A DNA stretch of 64,000 nt from Nitrosarchaeum sp. (GTDB taxonomy: Archaea; Thermoproteota; Nitrososphaeria; Nitrososphaerales; Nitrosopumilaceae). Location: the NCBI RefSeq assembly GCF_025699065.1, contig NZ_JAILWF010000005.1, positions 62,001 through 126,000 on the forward strand. The letters are read 5' to 3'. The position numbers were made by a program, and so were the translations under genes. The notes beneath the pieces were generated by a model, which ran no database searches, was not told the origin of the DNA, and saw only the letters and a list, made by a program, of their open reading frames with translations. Of the stretch, positions 8,597 to 15,515 are shown piece after piece; position 1 is the first letter of the stretch; each line of letters begins with the position of its first letter.

Positions 8597-10180
8597 TTAT
8601 GGTTTCTCATTTAGATAATTTATCATTGCATTACAATGATCAGCCATGAAGGTCTCAAGATTTCCTAGTTTTCCTTCCCATTGATTTATGGTAGTTTGGG
8701 CACAGTTTCCAGTAGGATCATTTGAATCTAGAGCATTTTTTGCATTTTCCATAACACTTTCTGCAAATTGTTTGTTTGTTTTAATATCATCTTTAGTTGC
8801 AAGCAAATTTGTATGACCAGAAATTAAAACGTCAAAATCAAATGATTCTAAAACATCATGTGTTTTTAGATACAAATCAATATCGGGAGTAACACCAAAT
8901 GCCCTGTAAGGTGGCTCATCTGGACGCATCAAGTCAACTATCATTGCAACTTTTTGTTGAGGAGCTAAAATCAAAACATCCCCGTTAGAGTGGAAATTTC
9001 CAAGATAGTGTAACTCTAGTGTCTGTTCTCCAACGGTTAGAGAATACATTGAATCATCAAACGTTACAGATGGTATTGGTCTAGTACCATTTTCTTGTTT
9101 TAAAACATCTGCTGTTTGTTTGTGTGAAACATATGTAATATCTGGTGAAAATATTTTATCTACTGCACCAGTGTGATCTGCATGAGAATGTGAATAAATC
9201 ATATGAGTGATTGGTTCTGAAGTCACATCTTTAATTGCATCAAGATATTTTTCTCCAATAGGCTGTGGTGCATCAACGACAACTACGCCCTGCCCTGTCG
9301 TAACAAACATTGTCTGATAACCGCTACCAACTAACCAGTACACATTGTTAGCAATCTCTGTTACAAAGTATCCCTTGTCTCCAATAACTACAGGGTTGAT
9401 AGTGTAATCAAGTGTGCTTTCAAATATTCCTGTAGTTGGTTCAACTACACATTCGCCTTTATGGTCCATGGCAACGTGTTCTGCATTAAGGGTACACATG
9501 TTTCCATATGTCTTTGCATTCATTCCACAGACAGGTGCATATTCTAATGTACATGCAACAATTGGTTTTTCAATATACCATCCTCGTTCTTTTAGCTTGT
9601 TAACTGATTCAGGATTAACACATACAGGAGATATGTCATGTTTGAAAATTAATTCTAAAGGTTCGGCACAGATCACGCTACCTGCAGGAATTCCTGCGTT
9701 GCCCTGCTGTAATGGTCTCAGATAAGGTTGTTTTATTCCATCAATAACACAGACTTTTCCAGCATAGATGCCAGGTCCACATCTATCATTTAATACACAA
9801 ATTTTACCAAGTGAAACAAATCCAGGGGCACATAGATTTTTGTAAGGTACATGTCTTGAGGAAGATTTTTCTTCGATTATTTTTACTAGTTCATATTTTT
9901 TGCTTGAAGCATCAGCTGGAGGATTTGCGATATCTGTTACTTTAACAGATAGTTTGTATGAGTTTCCCTCTACAAAATCAAATCCTGTTATTTTATCGTA
10001 AAAATTAGTCCATTCTGATTTTTCATCATATCTTATTTGCATGCATTTTTGTGGGCCAACTCCAACACAGTCAATCAAATTTGGGCCAACAAAGATGGTT
10101 TTTATTTCTTCAGCATATGATAATGGAATTGAAAATACAAAAAATACAGACAGTATGATTAATAGAATCGTAAATTTCAC
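8597..10180 (-). CDS. Secreted DUF4377-Kazal-metallo-beta-lactamase fusion
   Basis: Domains in order: signal peptide (1-23); a DUF4377-like domain at about 28-104, with the DCVGVGPQKCMQIRYD signature and a later NPPADASSKKYEL segment; a Cys-rich linker (117-145); a small two-Cys module (171-201, also seen in two other secreted proteins here); a Kazal-type domain at 210-244 (PVCG...TYGNMC..GEC); and a metallo-beta-lactamase fold from about 270 to the end with the metal motif HSHADH at 331-336 and later His/Asp ligands (GNFHSNGD, DLMRPDE, SGHTN). It should be a secreted zinc hydrolase; the substrate is unknown. Single gene with ATG start. Confidence 0.88.
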   Translation of the reverse strand: MKFTILLIILSVFFVFSIPLSYAEEIKTIFVGPNLIDCVGVGPQKCMQIRYDEKSEWTNFYDKITGFDFVEGNSYKLSVKVTDIANPPADASSKKYELVKIIEEKSSSRHVPYKNLCAPGFVSLGKICVLNDRCGPGIYAGKVCVIDGIKQPYLRPLQQGNAGIPAGSVICAEPLELIFKHDISPVCVNPESVNKLKERGWYIEKPIVACTLEYAPVCGMNAKTYGNMCTLNAEHVAMDHKGECVVEPTTGIFESTLDYTINPVVIGDKGYFVTEIANNVYWLVGSGYQTMFVTTGQGVVVVDAPQPIGEKYLDAIKDVTSEPITHMIYSHSHADHTGAVDKIFSPDITYVSHKQTADVLKQENGTRPIPSVTFDDSMYSLTVGEQTLELHYLGNFHSNGDVLILAPQQKVAMIVDLMRPDEPPYRAFGVTPDIDLYLKTHDVLESFDFDVLISGHTNLLATKDDIKTNKQFAESVMENAKNALDSNDPTGNCAQTTINQWEGKLGNLETFMADHCNAMINYLNEKP

Positions 10181-10230
10181 AATAAATTACAATTAAGATC
10201 ATTTTTATCTTTAACGCTTCAAGAATACGT

Positions 10231-10593
10231 GTGAACAAAATAATTCCTATCGGAATAGGATGTGTAGCTGTTGGCATTATTATTATGACGATGGTTTTTT
10301 CAGGAGATACAAAGCCTGTTCCTCCTGTAACACAACATGATTTACGAATACTAATTGATCAATGGATGAAAAACCCAGATACAGATGACAGAAATCAACG
10401 CCTGGAAATAATGAAGGCATATTATACTTTTGAAGAATCAGGTCAGAGATTATCAGACGACCAAGAAGGCAGAGTGATGTTAAACCAGATTAGAAAAATG
10501 GTTAGCTTTGATATTCCAAAAACAGAGCTTGATCAAATGAAACAGGAGATTCGTGATGAATTAAGACAGTTAGGATTTAAAATAGAATCCTGA
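10231..10593 (+). CDS. Membrane-anchored hypothetical protein, 120 aa
   Basis: GTG start, then an N-terminal hydrophobic anchor (residues 4-24, IIPIGIGCVAVGIIIMTMVF) and a charged helical outside part. Divergent from the metallo-beta-lactamase gene, 50 bp away. No family recognised. Confidence 0.65.
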   Translation: MNKIIPIGIGCVAVGIIIMTMVFSGDTKPVPPVTQHDLRILIDQWMKNPDTDDRNQRLEIMKAYYTFEESGQRLSDDQEGRVMLNQIRKMVSFDIPKTELDQMKQEIRDELRQLGFKIES

Positions 10594-10676
10594 TTCATAA
10601 ATTAGAATACTAGAGACAATTTGAATCATTATTGGAAAAATGGACACAAACAGACATAAAATTTGAAAATTACAGA

Positions 10677-11408
10677 CTAATATTTTTCTAGTTTAATTTG
10701 AGAATCAGGTCGAAATTTGCTCCAAAATACGCCTAAAATAGTAGCCACCGATATCCAAAATACACTAACTGCAATTACAGACATTGTTCTGAAGTCATTT
10801 ACCAATTCCATAGGTGCAGATATTTCATCAGGATTTGGAGGCATCACTACAAACACTATGCTAATAAAAATTGCATATCCAACAAATGCAACAATCTTTT
10901 TTTGTGATTGTAATTTTTTGTATAATTGATAAAATCCTACTGCGCCAAAACCCGAGATTGTGATAAATGAAAGATACAGAATTGATCTCAGTATTACAGT
11001 TTCAGGGTCACCTACGGTTGGTGGATTTGCAGGATATTTCAAAAATGGGATAAAGTAAATTGCCAACCACATTATTGCCGCAAGTGTAAATGTTTTTTTC
11101 AGATCAGTTCTTCCAGGTAATGAACTTCTAGAATATGCGTAAACAATACCAAACAATGCACCAATAGATGTTCCCAAAATTGCTCCAGCTAAAACCTGTC
11201 CACCTTTTTGCCAGTATCTATATGAATCAAATTCTGCTCTAAATTCAGGAGTATCTTTTTCTTCACCTGATGCAAATAGATGTTGGTTTTCAATTCCAAT
11301 TGCTGTGTCAAGATATGGTTCAACAAGTATCAAATTTGCAACACCATGTATGGTACCTGCAAGAGCACCTGAAATCAAAACAATTGCAAGAAATAAAGCT
11401 GTTTTCAT
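10677..11408 (-). CDS. cbtA: CbtA family membrane protein (cobalt uptake)
   Basis: Predicted integral membrane subunit of the CbtAB cobalt transporter family. Six or so hydrophobic helices, the N-terminal AGTIHGVANLILVEPYLD segment, and the conserved KYPANPPTVGDPETV loop typical of CbtA. It follows cbtB by 11 bp, the usual order. The function in cobalt import is assigned in bacteria from regulon and context evidence; in this lineage cobalamin demand makes it plausible. Confidence 0.88.
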   Translation of the reverse strand: MKTALFLAIVLISGALAGTIHGVANLILVEPYLDTAIGIENQHLFASGEEKDTPEFRAEFDSYRYWQKGGQVLAGAILGTSIGALFGIVYAYSRSSLPGRTDLKKTFTLAAIMWLAIYFIPFLKYPANPPTVGDPETVILRSILYLSFITISGFGAVGFYQLYKKLQSQKKIVAFVGYAIFISIVFVVMPPNPDEISAPMELVNDFRTMSVIAVSVFWISVATILGVFWSKFRPDSQIKLEKY

Positions 11409-11419
11409 ATTATATCACC

Positions 11420-11635
11420 TTAATGACACGGGAATCCTGCTGCATGTCTCATGTCGTGAGTTAATTCATGAATGTAAAGATCTTCAAATGCTTGATTACC
11501 TAAAACAATGCTAAATAAATGTCCTTGATCATAACCTACAAGGAATAATCCAAATGCAAAAATAATTGCCAAAATCACAATTGAAAGAATAGAAACATTA
11601 GATTTTGAAACTATAATTTCTTTTGATTGTGACAT
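11420..11635 (-). CDS. cbtB: CbtB family protein (cobalt transporter small subunit)
   Basis: 71 residues: one hydrophobic helix (about 17-35) and the diagnostic C-terminal histidine motif HELTHDMRHAAGFPCH, which is the probable metal-binding part. Together with cbtA it forms a two-gene unit. An inverted repeat at 11670-11686 and a TATA-like TTTAAG at about 11660-11666 (minus) lie upstream and probably control both genes. Confidence 0.9.
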   Translation of the reverse strand: MSQSKEIIVSKSNVSILSIVILAIIFAFGLFLVGYDQGHLFSIVLGNQAFEDLYIHELTHDMRHAAGFPCH

Positions 11636-11669
11636 GAATCATGTAATTTTACAGTACATACTTAAACTG

Positions 11670-11686
11670 TTGGATGGTTTATCCAA
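11670..11686. promoter_or_regulatory. Candidate operator of cbtBA
   Basis: TTGGAT-GGTTT-ATCCAA is a perfect 6-bp inverted repeat with a 5-bp spacer. It abuts the upstream side of the minus-strand TATA-like box (about 11660-11668), itself roughly 28 nt from the cbtB start. The position suits a metal- or cobalamin-responsive regulator. Confidence 0.45.
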
Positions 11687-11738
11687 TTAATATACTCTAG
11701 GCATGAAAATAATATGAACATATGAAAAAATACAATTA

Positions 11739-11790
11739 TTCTACATTCATAGAATTAACAAATAGAATCACAATCAGATTTAAAATATAA
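11739..11790 (+). promoter_or_regulatory. Operator copy A plus TATA box
   Basis: The 16-bp inverted repeat TTCTAC-ATTC-ATAGAA occupies 11739-11754 and is followed after exactly 23 bp by an ATTTAAAATATAA TATA box (11778-11790). The small zinc-ribbon gene begins at 11808, about 25 nt after the box. The same operator and the same 23-bp spacing recur at 13876 (minus) and 15154. Confidence 0.6.
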
Positions 11791-11807
11791 AATACATTTT
11801 AAAATTT

Positions 11808-11912
11808 GTGATTCTAGTCATAACAAAAATATGCGGTCATTGCGATAATATTTATTCACATTTCACAAAAAAATCAAATGCATGCCCTAAATGCAATATA
11901 AATTCAGCATGA
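11808..11912 (+). CDS. 34-aa zinc-ribbon-like protein
   Basis: GTG start placed by the TATA box 11778-11790. The frame encodes CGHC and, sixteen residues later, CPKC, a minimal four-cysteine zinc knuckle. Its TGA (11910-11912) overlaps the ATG of the next zinc-ribbon gene (11909) as ATGA, so the two are translationally coupled. A decayed homologue with the same upstream region lies at 15221. Confidence 0.6.
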   Translation: MILVITKICGHCDNIYSHFTKKSNACPKCNINSA

Positions 11913-12076
11913 CGTGTAGGGGAATTTGTGAAAGATACCGTGCTGAAAAAAATAGATACACAGACAACACTAAAAGATGTACTTCATGTAACGTATACTT
12001 GACATATGAAGGAATAAAATGTCCTTGCTGTGGCACACAATTACGTTCTAAGCGAAAATCAAAATTCCGTAATTAA
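11909..12076 (+). CDS. Small zinc-ribbon protein, 55 aa
   Basis: Start chosen at ATG 11909 rather than 11891: the family, which occurs in many copies in ammonia-oxidising archaea, begins MTCRGICERY, and this start overlaps the preceding stop as ATGA. Cysteines: C3 and C7 in the N-terminal motif, then CTSC and CPCC. The C-terminus is strongly basic (RSKRKSKFRN), consistent with nucleic-acid binding. Function unknown. Confidence 0.8.
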   Translation: MTCRGICERYRAEKNRYTDNTKRCTSCNVYLTYEGIKCPCCGTQLRSKRKSKFRN

Positions 12077-12091
12077 TGATAAAATAAAAAT

Positions 12092-13819
12092 CTAAAACTT
12101 TGGAATTATTCTGGTTTTTGAAGTTACTACAACTATTGATATGATTGCAACTGCAAGTACCATCATTGCGACTGTACCAAATTCTGGAACTGACACTTGT
12201 ACAACATCCATGTCTGAGATGATTGCATCAATTTTTTGATTGACTTCAGATGAAGGTGCACCATTTTTTATCATGTCTCTTAGTTCTATGCGCATGCTGG
12301 TTTCAACTTCTTCCATAAGTTCTTGCTGTCCTACTTGTACTAGAGGAGCTTCCAAGAATTCAAAGTTATCAAGATATGCTTTAGTAGCAAGACTAAGCGC
12401 TAAATCGGTATTTCCATTGGCATATTCTGTCTTGGCTTGGGTAAGTAGACTTTTAATTGTATCAACGTAAGCTATCAAATCTGCATCTTCATCTTCTAGT
12501 CCAAGTATTTCATCAATCTCATGAACAATTCCTCCTGCGATTGTTTCAACATCAGCTGGGTCTGCTCTGTTATCATATGCATCCCACAAACCAGTGTAAA
12601 GTTCTTCAGTCTCTTCTACCTCATGTTCAGGTAGATCTGACTTTATCTCATCAAAGATTTGCTGTGATCTCCAGACAAATGCAGAGCCGTCCTGAAACTC
12701 TGCCATCTCACCTATCACACCGTCAGATACTGCTTCATGATACTCTGCAATTGAGGTTTGCAGTAATATTTTCATTAAAAGTAGTTTAGTGTCAACTGAA
12801 TTACTAAGATAATCTCCTACAACTGTTTGTCGTGCAATGGATATTATTTCTTTTGCATCATCAATTGCTTGCTGTGCTTGATCTCGAGATACGGTAGTGG
12901 TTGCTTTTTGTCCAAGATTCATCAAAATTGTTTGGACTTCTGAATCAAGTGTCGGATCAGATGCTTGCAATATTGGCTTCATAGAGTCGTATAGTTCAGC
13001 TACGGGGTGTGTTGCATGAACCAATGCAAGTTCTGCATTCTTTTCATCAAGATTCTGTTCTAATGCCCAAAAGTGACCAAGTGTTTCTTCAAGGGATGAT
13101 GCAAAGGAGAGCTTTTCATCTTTAATTTCATCTAGTTCATGAATGACTCGATTAGCTAGCACTTCAACGTCTTCTGGGTCTGCTCTGTTATCATATGCAT
13201 CCCATAGCAACTCATAAGATTCTTCAATTTCATCTGCAATGTGTGAATCAACGTCTGACTTTATCTCATCAAAGATTTGCTGTGATCTCCAGACAAATGC
13301 AGAGCCGTCCTGAAACTCTGCCATCTCACCTATCACACCGTCAGATACTGCTTCATGATACTCTGCAATTGAGGTTTGCAGTAATATTTTCATTAAAAGT
13401 AGTTTAGTGTCAACTGAATTACTAAGATAATCTCCTACAACTGTTTGTCGTGCAATGGATATTATTTCTTTTGCATCATCAATTGCTTGCTGTGCTTGAT
13501 CTCGAGATACGGTAGTGGTTGCTTTTTGTCCAAGATTCATCAAAATTGTTTGGACTTCTGAATCAAGTGTCGGATCAGATGCTTGCAATATTGGCTTCAT
13601 AGAGTCGTATAGCTCAGCTACTGGGTGTGTTGCATGAACTAATGCAAGTTCTGCATTCTTTTCATCAAGATTCTGTTCTAATGCCCAAAAGTGACCAAGT
13701 GTTTCTTCAAGGGATGATGCAAAGGAGAGCTTGTCTTGGTCGGATTCTGCAAAAATTAATGGTGAAGTGGAAATCATAAAAACAGCAAAAACAAAAGATA
13801 TTGCAGTTATTTTATACAT
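12092..13819 (-). CDS. PEFG-CTERM surface protein with duplicated helical domain
   Basis: Signal peptide (1-24), then two copies of a helical domain of about 206 residues (about 30-235 and 236-440), a third helical part, and a C-terminal PEFG sorting signal: VPEFG, a hydrophobic helix and a basic tail (KTRIIPKF). PEFG-CTERM proteins are processed by an archaeosortase and anchored at the cell surface. The two domain copies are identical in protein over about 158 residues and then diverge. The domains are rich in His, Glu and Asp (LGHFWALEQNLDE), so metal binding is possible but unproven. The promoter has a TATA box at 13845-13852 and the shared operator at 13876-13891. Confidence 0.88.
   Translation of the reverse strand: MYKITAISFVFAVFMISTSPLIFAESDQDKLSFASSLEETLGHFWALEQNLDEKNAELALVHATHPVAELYDSMKPILQASDPTLDSEVQTILMNLGQKATTTVSRDQAQQAIDDAKEIISIARQTVVGDYLSNSVDTKLLLMKILLQTSIAEYHEAVSDGVIGEMAEFQDGSAFVWRSQQIFDEIKSDVDSHIADEIEESYELLWDAYDNRADPEDVEVLANRVIHELDEIKDEKLSFASSLEETLGHFWALEQNLDEKNAELALVHATHPVAELYDSMKPILQASDPTLDSEVQTILMNLGQKATTTVSRDQAQQAIDDAKEIISIARQTVVGDYLSNSVDTKLLLMKILLQTSIAEYHEAVSDGVIGEMAEFQDGSAFVWRSQQIFDEIKSDLPEHEVEETEELYTGLWDAYDNRADPADVETIAGGIVHEIDEILGLEDEDADLIAYVDTIKSLLTQAKTEYANGNTDLALSLATKAYLDNFEFLEAPLVQVGQQELMEEVETSMRIELRDMIKNGAPSSEVNQKIDAIISDMDVVQVSVPEFGTVAMMVLAVAIISIVVVTSKTRIIPKF
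12636..13112. repeat. Internal direct repeat, copy 2 of the PEFG gene
   Basis: This 477-bp block matches 13254-13730 at a constant offset of 618 bp. By reading the two copies side by side I find three differences, all silent and all within about 30 bp near 12994-13022. The flanking parts of each 618-bp unit have diverged. Confidence 0.9.
13254..13730. repeat. Internal direct repeat, copy 1 of the PEFG gene
   Basis: Partner of 12636-13112. Near-identity at silent sites beside diverged flanks points to a very recent duplication or to gene conversion that homogenised only part of an older duplication. Confidence 0.9.
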
Positions 13820-13844
13820 TAGAATTTCACACGATAAATAAATG

Positions 13845-13891
13845 ATTTAAATGGTTTGCATGTTATGTAATATTGTTCTATAATCATAGAA
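13845..13891 (-). promoter_or_regulatory. Operator copy B plus TATA box of the PEFG gene
   Basis: Read on the minus strand, TTCTAT-GATT-ATAGAA (13876-13891) has perfect 6-bp arms; 23 bp later is the TATA box ATTTAAAT (13845-13852), about 29 nt before the ATG at 13819. The gap sequence is unrelated to that of copies A and C, so the shared spacing is independent evidence of a functional module. Confidence 0.6.
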
Positions 13892-13940
13892 TGAATATTT
13901 GAAAAATTAAAAATCATCTAATCAAATTAAAATCAGTTTT

Positions 13941-14075
13941 TTAATGAAGATGTGTTTGTGAATCTTCTTTTTGTTTACAACACTTACACAAAGTAGACAC
14001 TATCAAATTACATTTTGAGCATTTATCAAACTCGTCGATTTCACACTCACAAATTCTACATAGTTTATTATTCAT
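13941..14075 (-). CDS. Cysteine-rich small protein, 44 aa
   Basis: ATG frame with nine cysteines: CRICEC near the N-terminus, CSKC in the middle and CKCC further on, then a His-containing tail (QTHLH). The pattern suggests two zinc sites of treble-clef or ribbon type. It sits 18 bp after the start-distal end of the next upstream gene on the same strand and may be cotranscribed with it. Confidence 0.65.
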   Translation of the reverse strand: MNNKLCRICECEIDEFDKCSKCNLIVSTLCKCCKQKEDSQTHLH

Positions 14076-14093
14076 AAGAGAAAAAACATTCTG

Positions 14094-14393
14094 TCAATGC
14101 GACAGAATTGAGAGCAATGGCATAGCATCCCACTGTAACATGTGATAATCAAGTATTCCTGAGCATATCTTGCTATATTTTTCATAGAATATTTTTGCCT
14201 CTTGTGCTGTTCCTTCAAATACAGCCATACTTGTCTTGTTATCACTAAATGCACCAGACCACATAATTTTTCCATTTGCATGCCAATCATCAATTAATTC
14301 ACCAATTAATGGAGTGATTTTTTCTAAGTCATGCATGTTAGTTGTGTCCTTGAAACTACTGACTAAAACCCAGGGGATTTTTTGTTCAGTCAT
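14094..14393 (-). CDS. YCII-like dimeric alpha/beta-barrel protein
   Basis: About 99 residues. I place the start at ATG 14393 because the likely TATA box (GATATTTATT on the minus strand, 14411-14420) is about 22 nt upstream; the in-frame ATG at 14408 would be inside the promoter. The sequence has the small ferredoxin-like layout of the YCII/monooxygenase-like superfamily (ELIDDWHANGKIMWSGAF, then a FYEKY helix). A conserved thaumarchaeal family with no known function. Downstream of it on the same strand is the Cys-rich 44-aa gene. Confidence 0.65.
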   Translation of the reverse strand: MTEQKIPWVLVSSFKDTTNMHDLEKITPLIGELIDDWHANGKIMWSGAFSDNKTSMAVFEGTAQEAKIFYEKYSKICSGILDYHMLQWDAMPLLSILSH

Positions 14394-14440
14394 ATTTGTT
14401 TGTTCCATAAAATAAATATCACAAAATAGAATTTATCATT

Positions 14441-14462
14441 ATAGATTATTCCATCAATCTAT
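14441..14462. promoter_or_regulatory. Inverted repeat upstream of the YCII-like gene
   Basis: ATAGATT-ATTCCATC-AATCTAT, perfect 7-bp arms with an 8-bp spacer, lies 20 bp upstream of the presumed TATA box of the gene ending at 14094. It is not the same sequence as operators A-C but sits in a similar place. Confidence 0.35.
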
Positions 14463-14604
14463 TTTACATTAACATAACACACATTTGATTTCAAAATATA
14501 GAATAACTTTAGATAACATTCTGTATTTTTAATAACATTTGTAACACGAGAATAGTGTGATGTGTGTGGTTTTTTATTGTATGCACTACACATATTCCGA
14601 CCAA

Positions 14605-14701
14605 GAGACCATTAACCAAAAAACTTGTTTTGCTTCACTCACGTGCTTCAGGATCTAGTTGCTATTGGCATTACAAGTCATCTTAGTTGGTTAATGGTCT
14701 C
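14605..14701. repeat. 97-nt element bounded by 15-bp perfect inverted repeats
   Basis: GAGACCATTAACCAA (14605-14619) and its exact reverse complement (14687-14701) enclose 67 nt that contain a second inverted pair (ACTTGT near 14623 and ACAAGT near 14673). An A-A-T6 run follows on the plus strand (14702-14709). It lies in the 362-bp gene-free gap 14409-14770. It could be a structured RNA with a long closing stem and terminator, or a MITE-like remnant with terminal inverted repeats; no clear target duplication is visible. I see no open frame in it. Confidence 0.55.
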
Positions 14702-14770
14702 AATTTTTTAAAATCCATGATATGATTTAGTAATATATGAAATAAGAAATTAGGAGACATATTCCAACAT

Positions 14771-15112
14771 TCATGTTTTTGTAATCATATTATTTTGTTT
14801 TAAATGAATAATTGGTTCAAATTTTTTAATACAAATCTCAGCTTCACGAATGTTACTTCTATAGAATTTACTCTTTTGACGATTGATTAATTCAATTTTC
14901 TCCACACGTATCAACCCAAGAGATTCCAATGTCGATAATTTTTTGTAAACAGTACTTGAAGGTATTTTATTTTCAAAAGAAATTTGAGAAGGTAGTTTTG
15001 ATTGATTTACAATAGAAAATAGAATTGTTCTAGATTCTAAATCAGACAGTTCTTTTAGAATAATCTGATTAATGTTATATTTTCTCAACCCTAGTGGTGT
15101 AACTTTGGGCAT
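14771..15112 (-). CDS. Winged-helix transcriptional regulator
   Basis: 113 residues with a clear winged helix-turn-helix: helix pair at about 38-62 (LPSQISFENKIPSSTVYKKL), recognition helix followed by LESLGLIRVEKIE and a basic wing (NRQKSKFYRSN). Similar in style to MarR/TrmB-like archaeal regulators; no obvious ligand domain and no cysteines. ATG start. The best operator of the region (9-bp arms, 15151-15172) lies about 40 bp upstream, so autoregulation is likely, and the sites at 11739 and 13876 are candidate further targets. Confidence 0.75.
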   Translation of the reverse strand: MPKVTPLGLRKYNINQIILKELSDLESRTILFSIVNQSKLPSQISFENKIPSSTVYKKLSTLESLGLIRVEKIELINRQKSKFYRSNIREAEICIKKFEPIIHLKQNNMITKT

Positions 15113-15150
15113 TATTTTATTTCTAGAATACCTATTAATGTAAAATCCGG

Positions 15151-15172
15151 TAATTCTATTGACATAGAATTA
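15151..15172. promoter_or_regulatory. Operator copy C, perfect 9-bp arms
   Basis: TAATTCTAT-TGAC-ATAGAATTA. On the plus side, 23 bp after the 16-bp core (15154-15169), is an ATTTAA TATA box at 15193-15198 serving the decayed gene at 15221; on the minus side it lies just upstream of the presumed promoter of the winged-helix gene (TTTACATTA near 15138-15146). It may therefore act in both directions. Confidence 0.6.
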
Positions 15173-15220
15173 ATTTGTAGAACCGTAATCAAATTTAAGA
15201 TAAAAAATATTTTAGAATGT

Positions 15221-15306
15221 ATGACTCTAATCAGGAGAAAGATTTGCAATTGGGGTAACGTGTAACCTATTCTAAAAAATATACTTGCGTCCTAAATGCA
15301 ACATAG
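15221..15306 (+). pseudogene. Decayed copy of the 34-aa zinc-ribbon gene
   Basis: The frame starts ATG 15221 and aligns with the gene at 11808 (residues M-x-L-x-x-x-K-I-C at the start, N then I/V), but has lost the second Cys, stops after 14 codons at 15263-15265, and its CPKC end is shifted by one base (TGCGTCCTAAATGCAAC against TGCCCTAAATGCAAT). Its upstream region, operator and TATA box are intact copies of those at 11739-11790. The remaining part of the 403-bp gap 15113-15515 holds only the phnD promoter. Confidence 0.6.
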
Positions 15307-15515
15307 TAAAATAAAACATTAAAATCATTATTCACGGATTATTTTTTTATTTTTAGAGAAATTGGATTTTAGTTTCTGACCGCAATTTTTTATTTTGTGA
15401 ATATAATATGATATCAGAAATTAGTCCTGTAAGCGTATGTGTGGTATTTTTTGATCATATTCTATAACTGTGGAACTTATGTCAAATTTAAATAAACATC
15501 ACAAAGAAACATCGC

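Noticed and set aside
12240-13407. Plus-strand frames of 70-110 codons opposite the PEFG-CTERM gene
   Set aside because: They run antisense to a strong gene, two of them are copies of each other only because the gene has an internal repeat, and their composition is unlike a protein.
12092-13819. Imelysin-type (GxHxxE) metal domain in the PEFG protein
   Set aside because: The local motif reads G-H-F-W-A-L-E, which has the wrong spacing for GxHxxE.
15460-15475. TTCTATAACTGTGGAA before phnD as a fourth operator
   Set aside because: The right arm matches only 4 of 6 bases and the distance to the TATA box is 10 bp rather than 23, so I did not count it with the other three.
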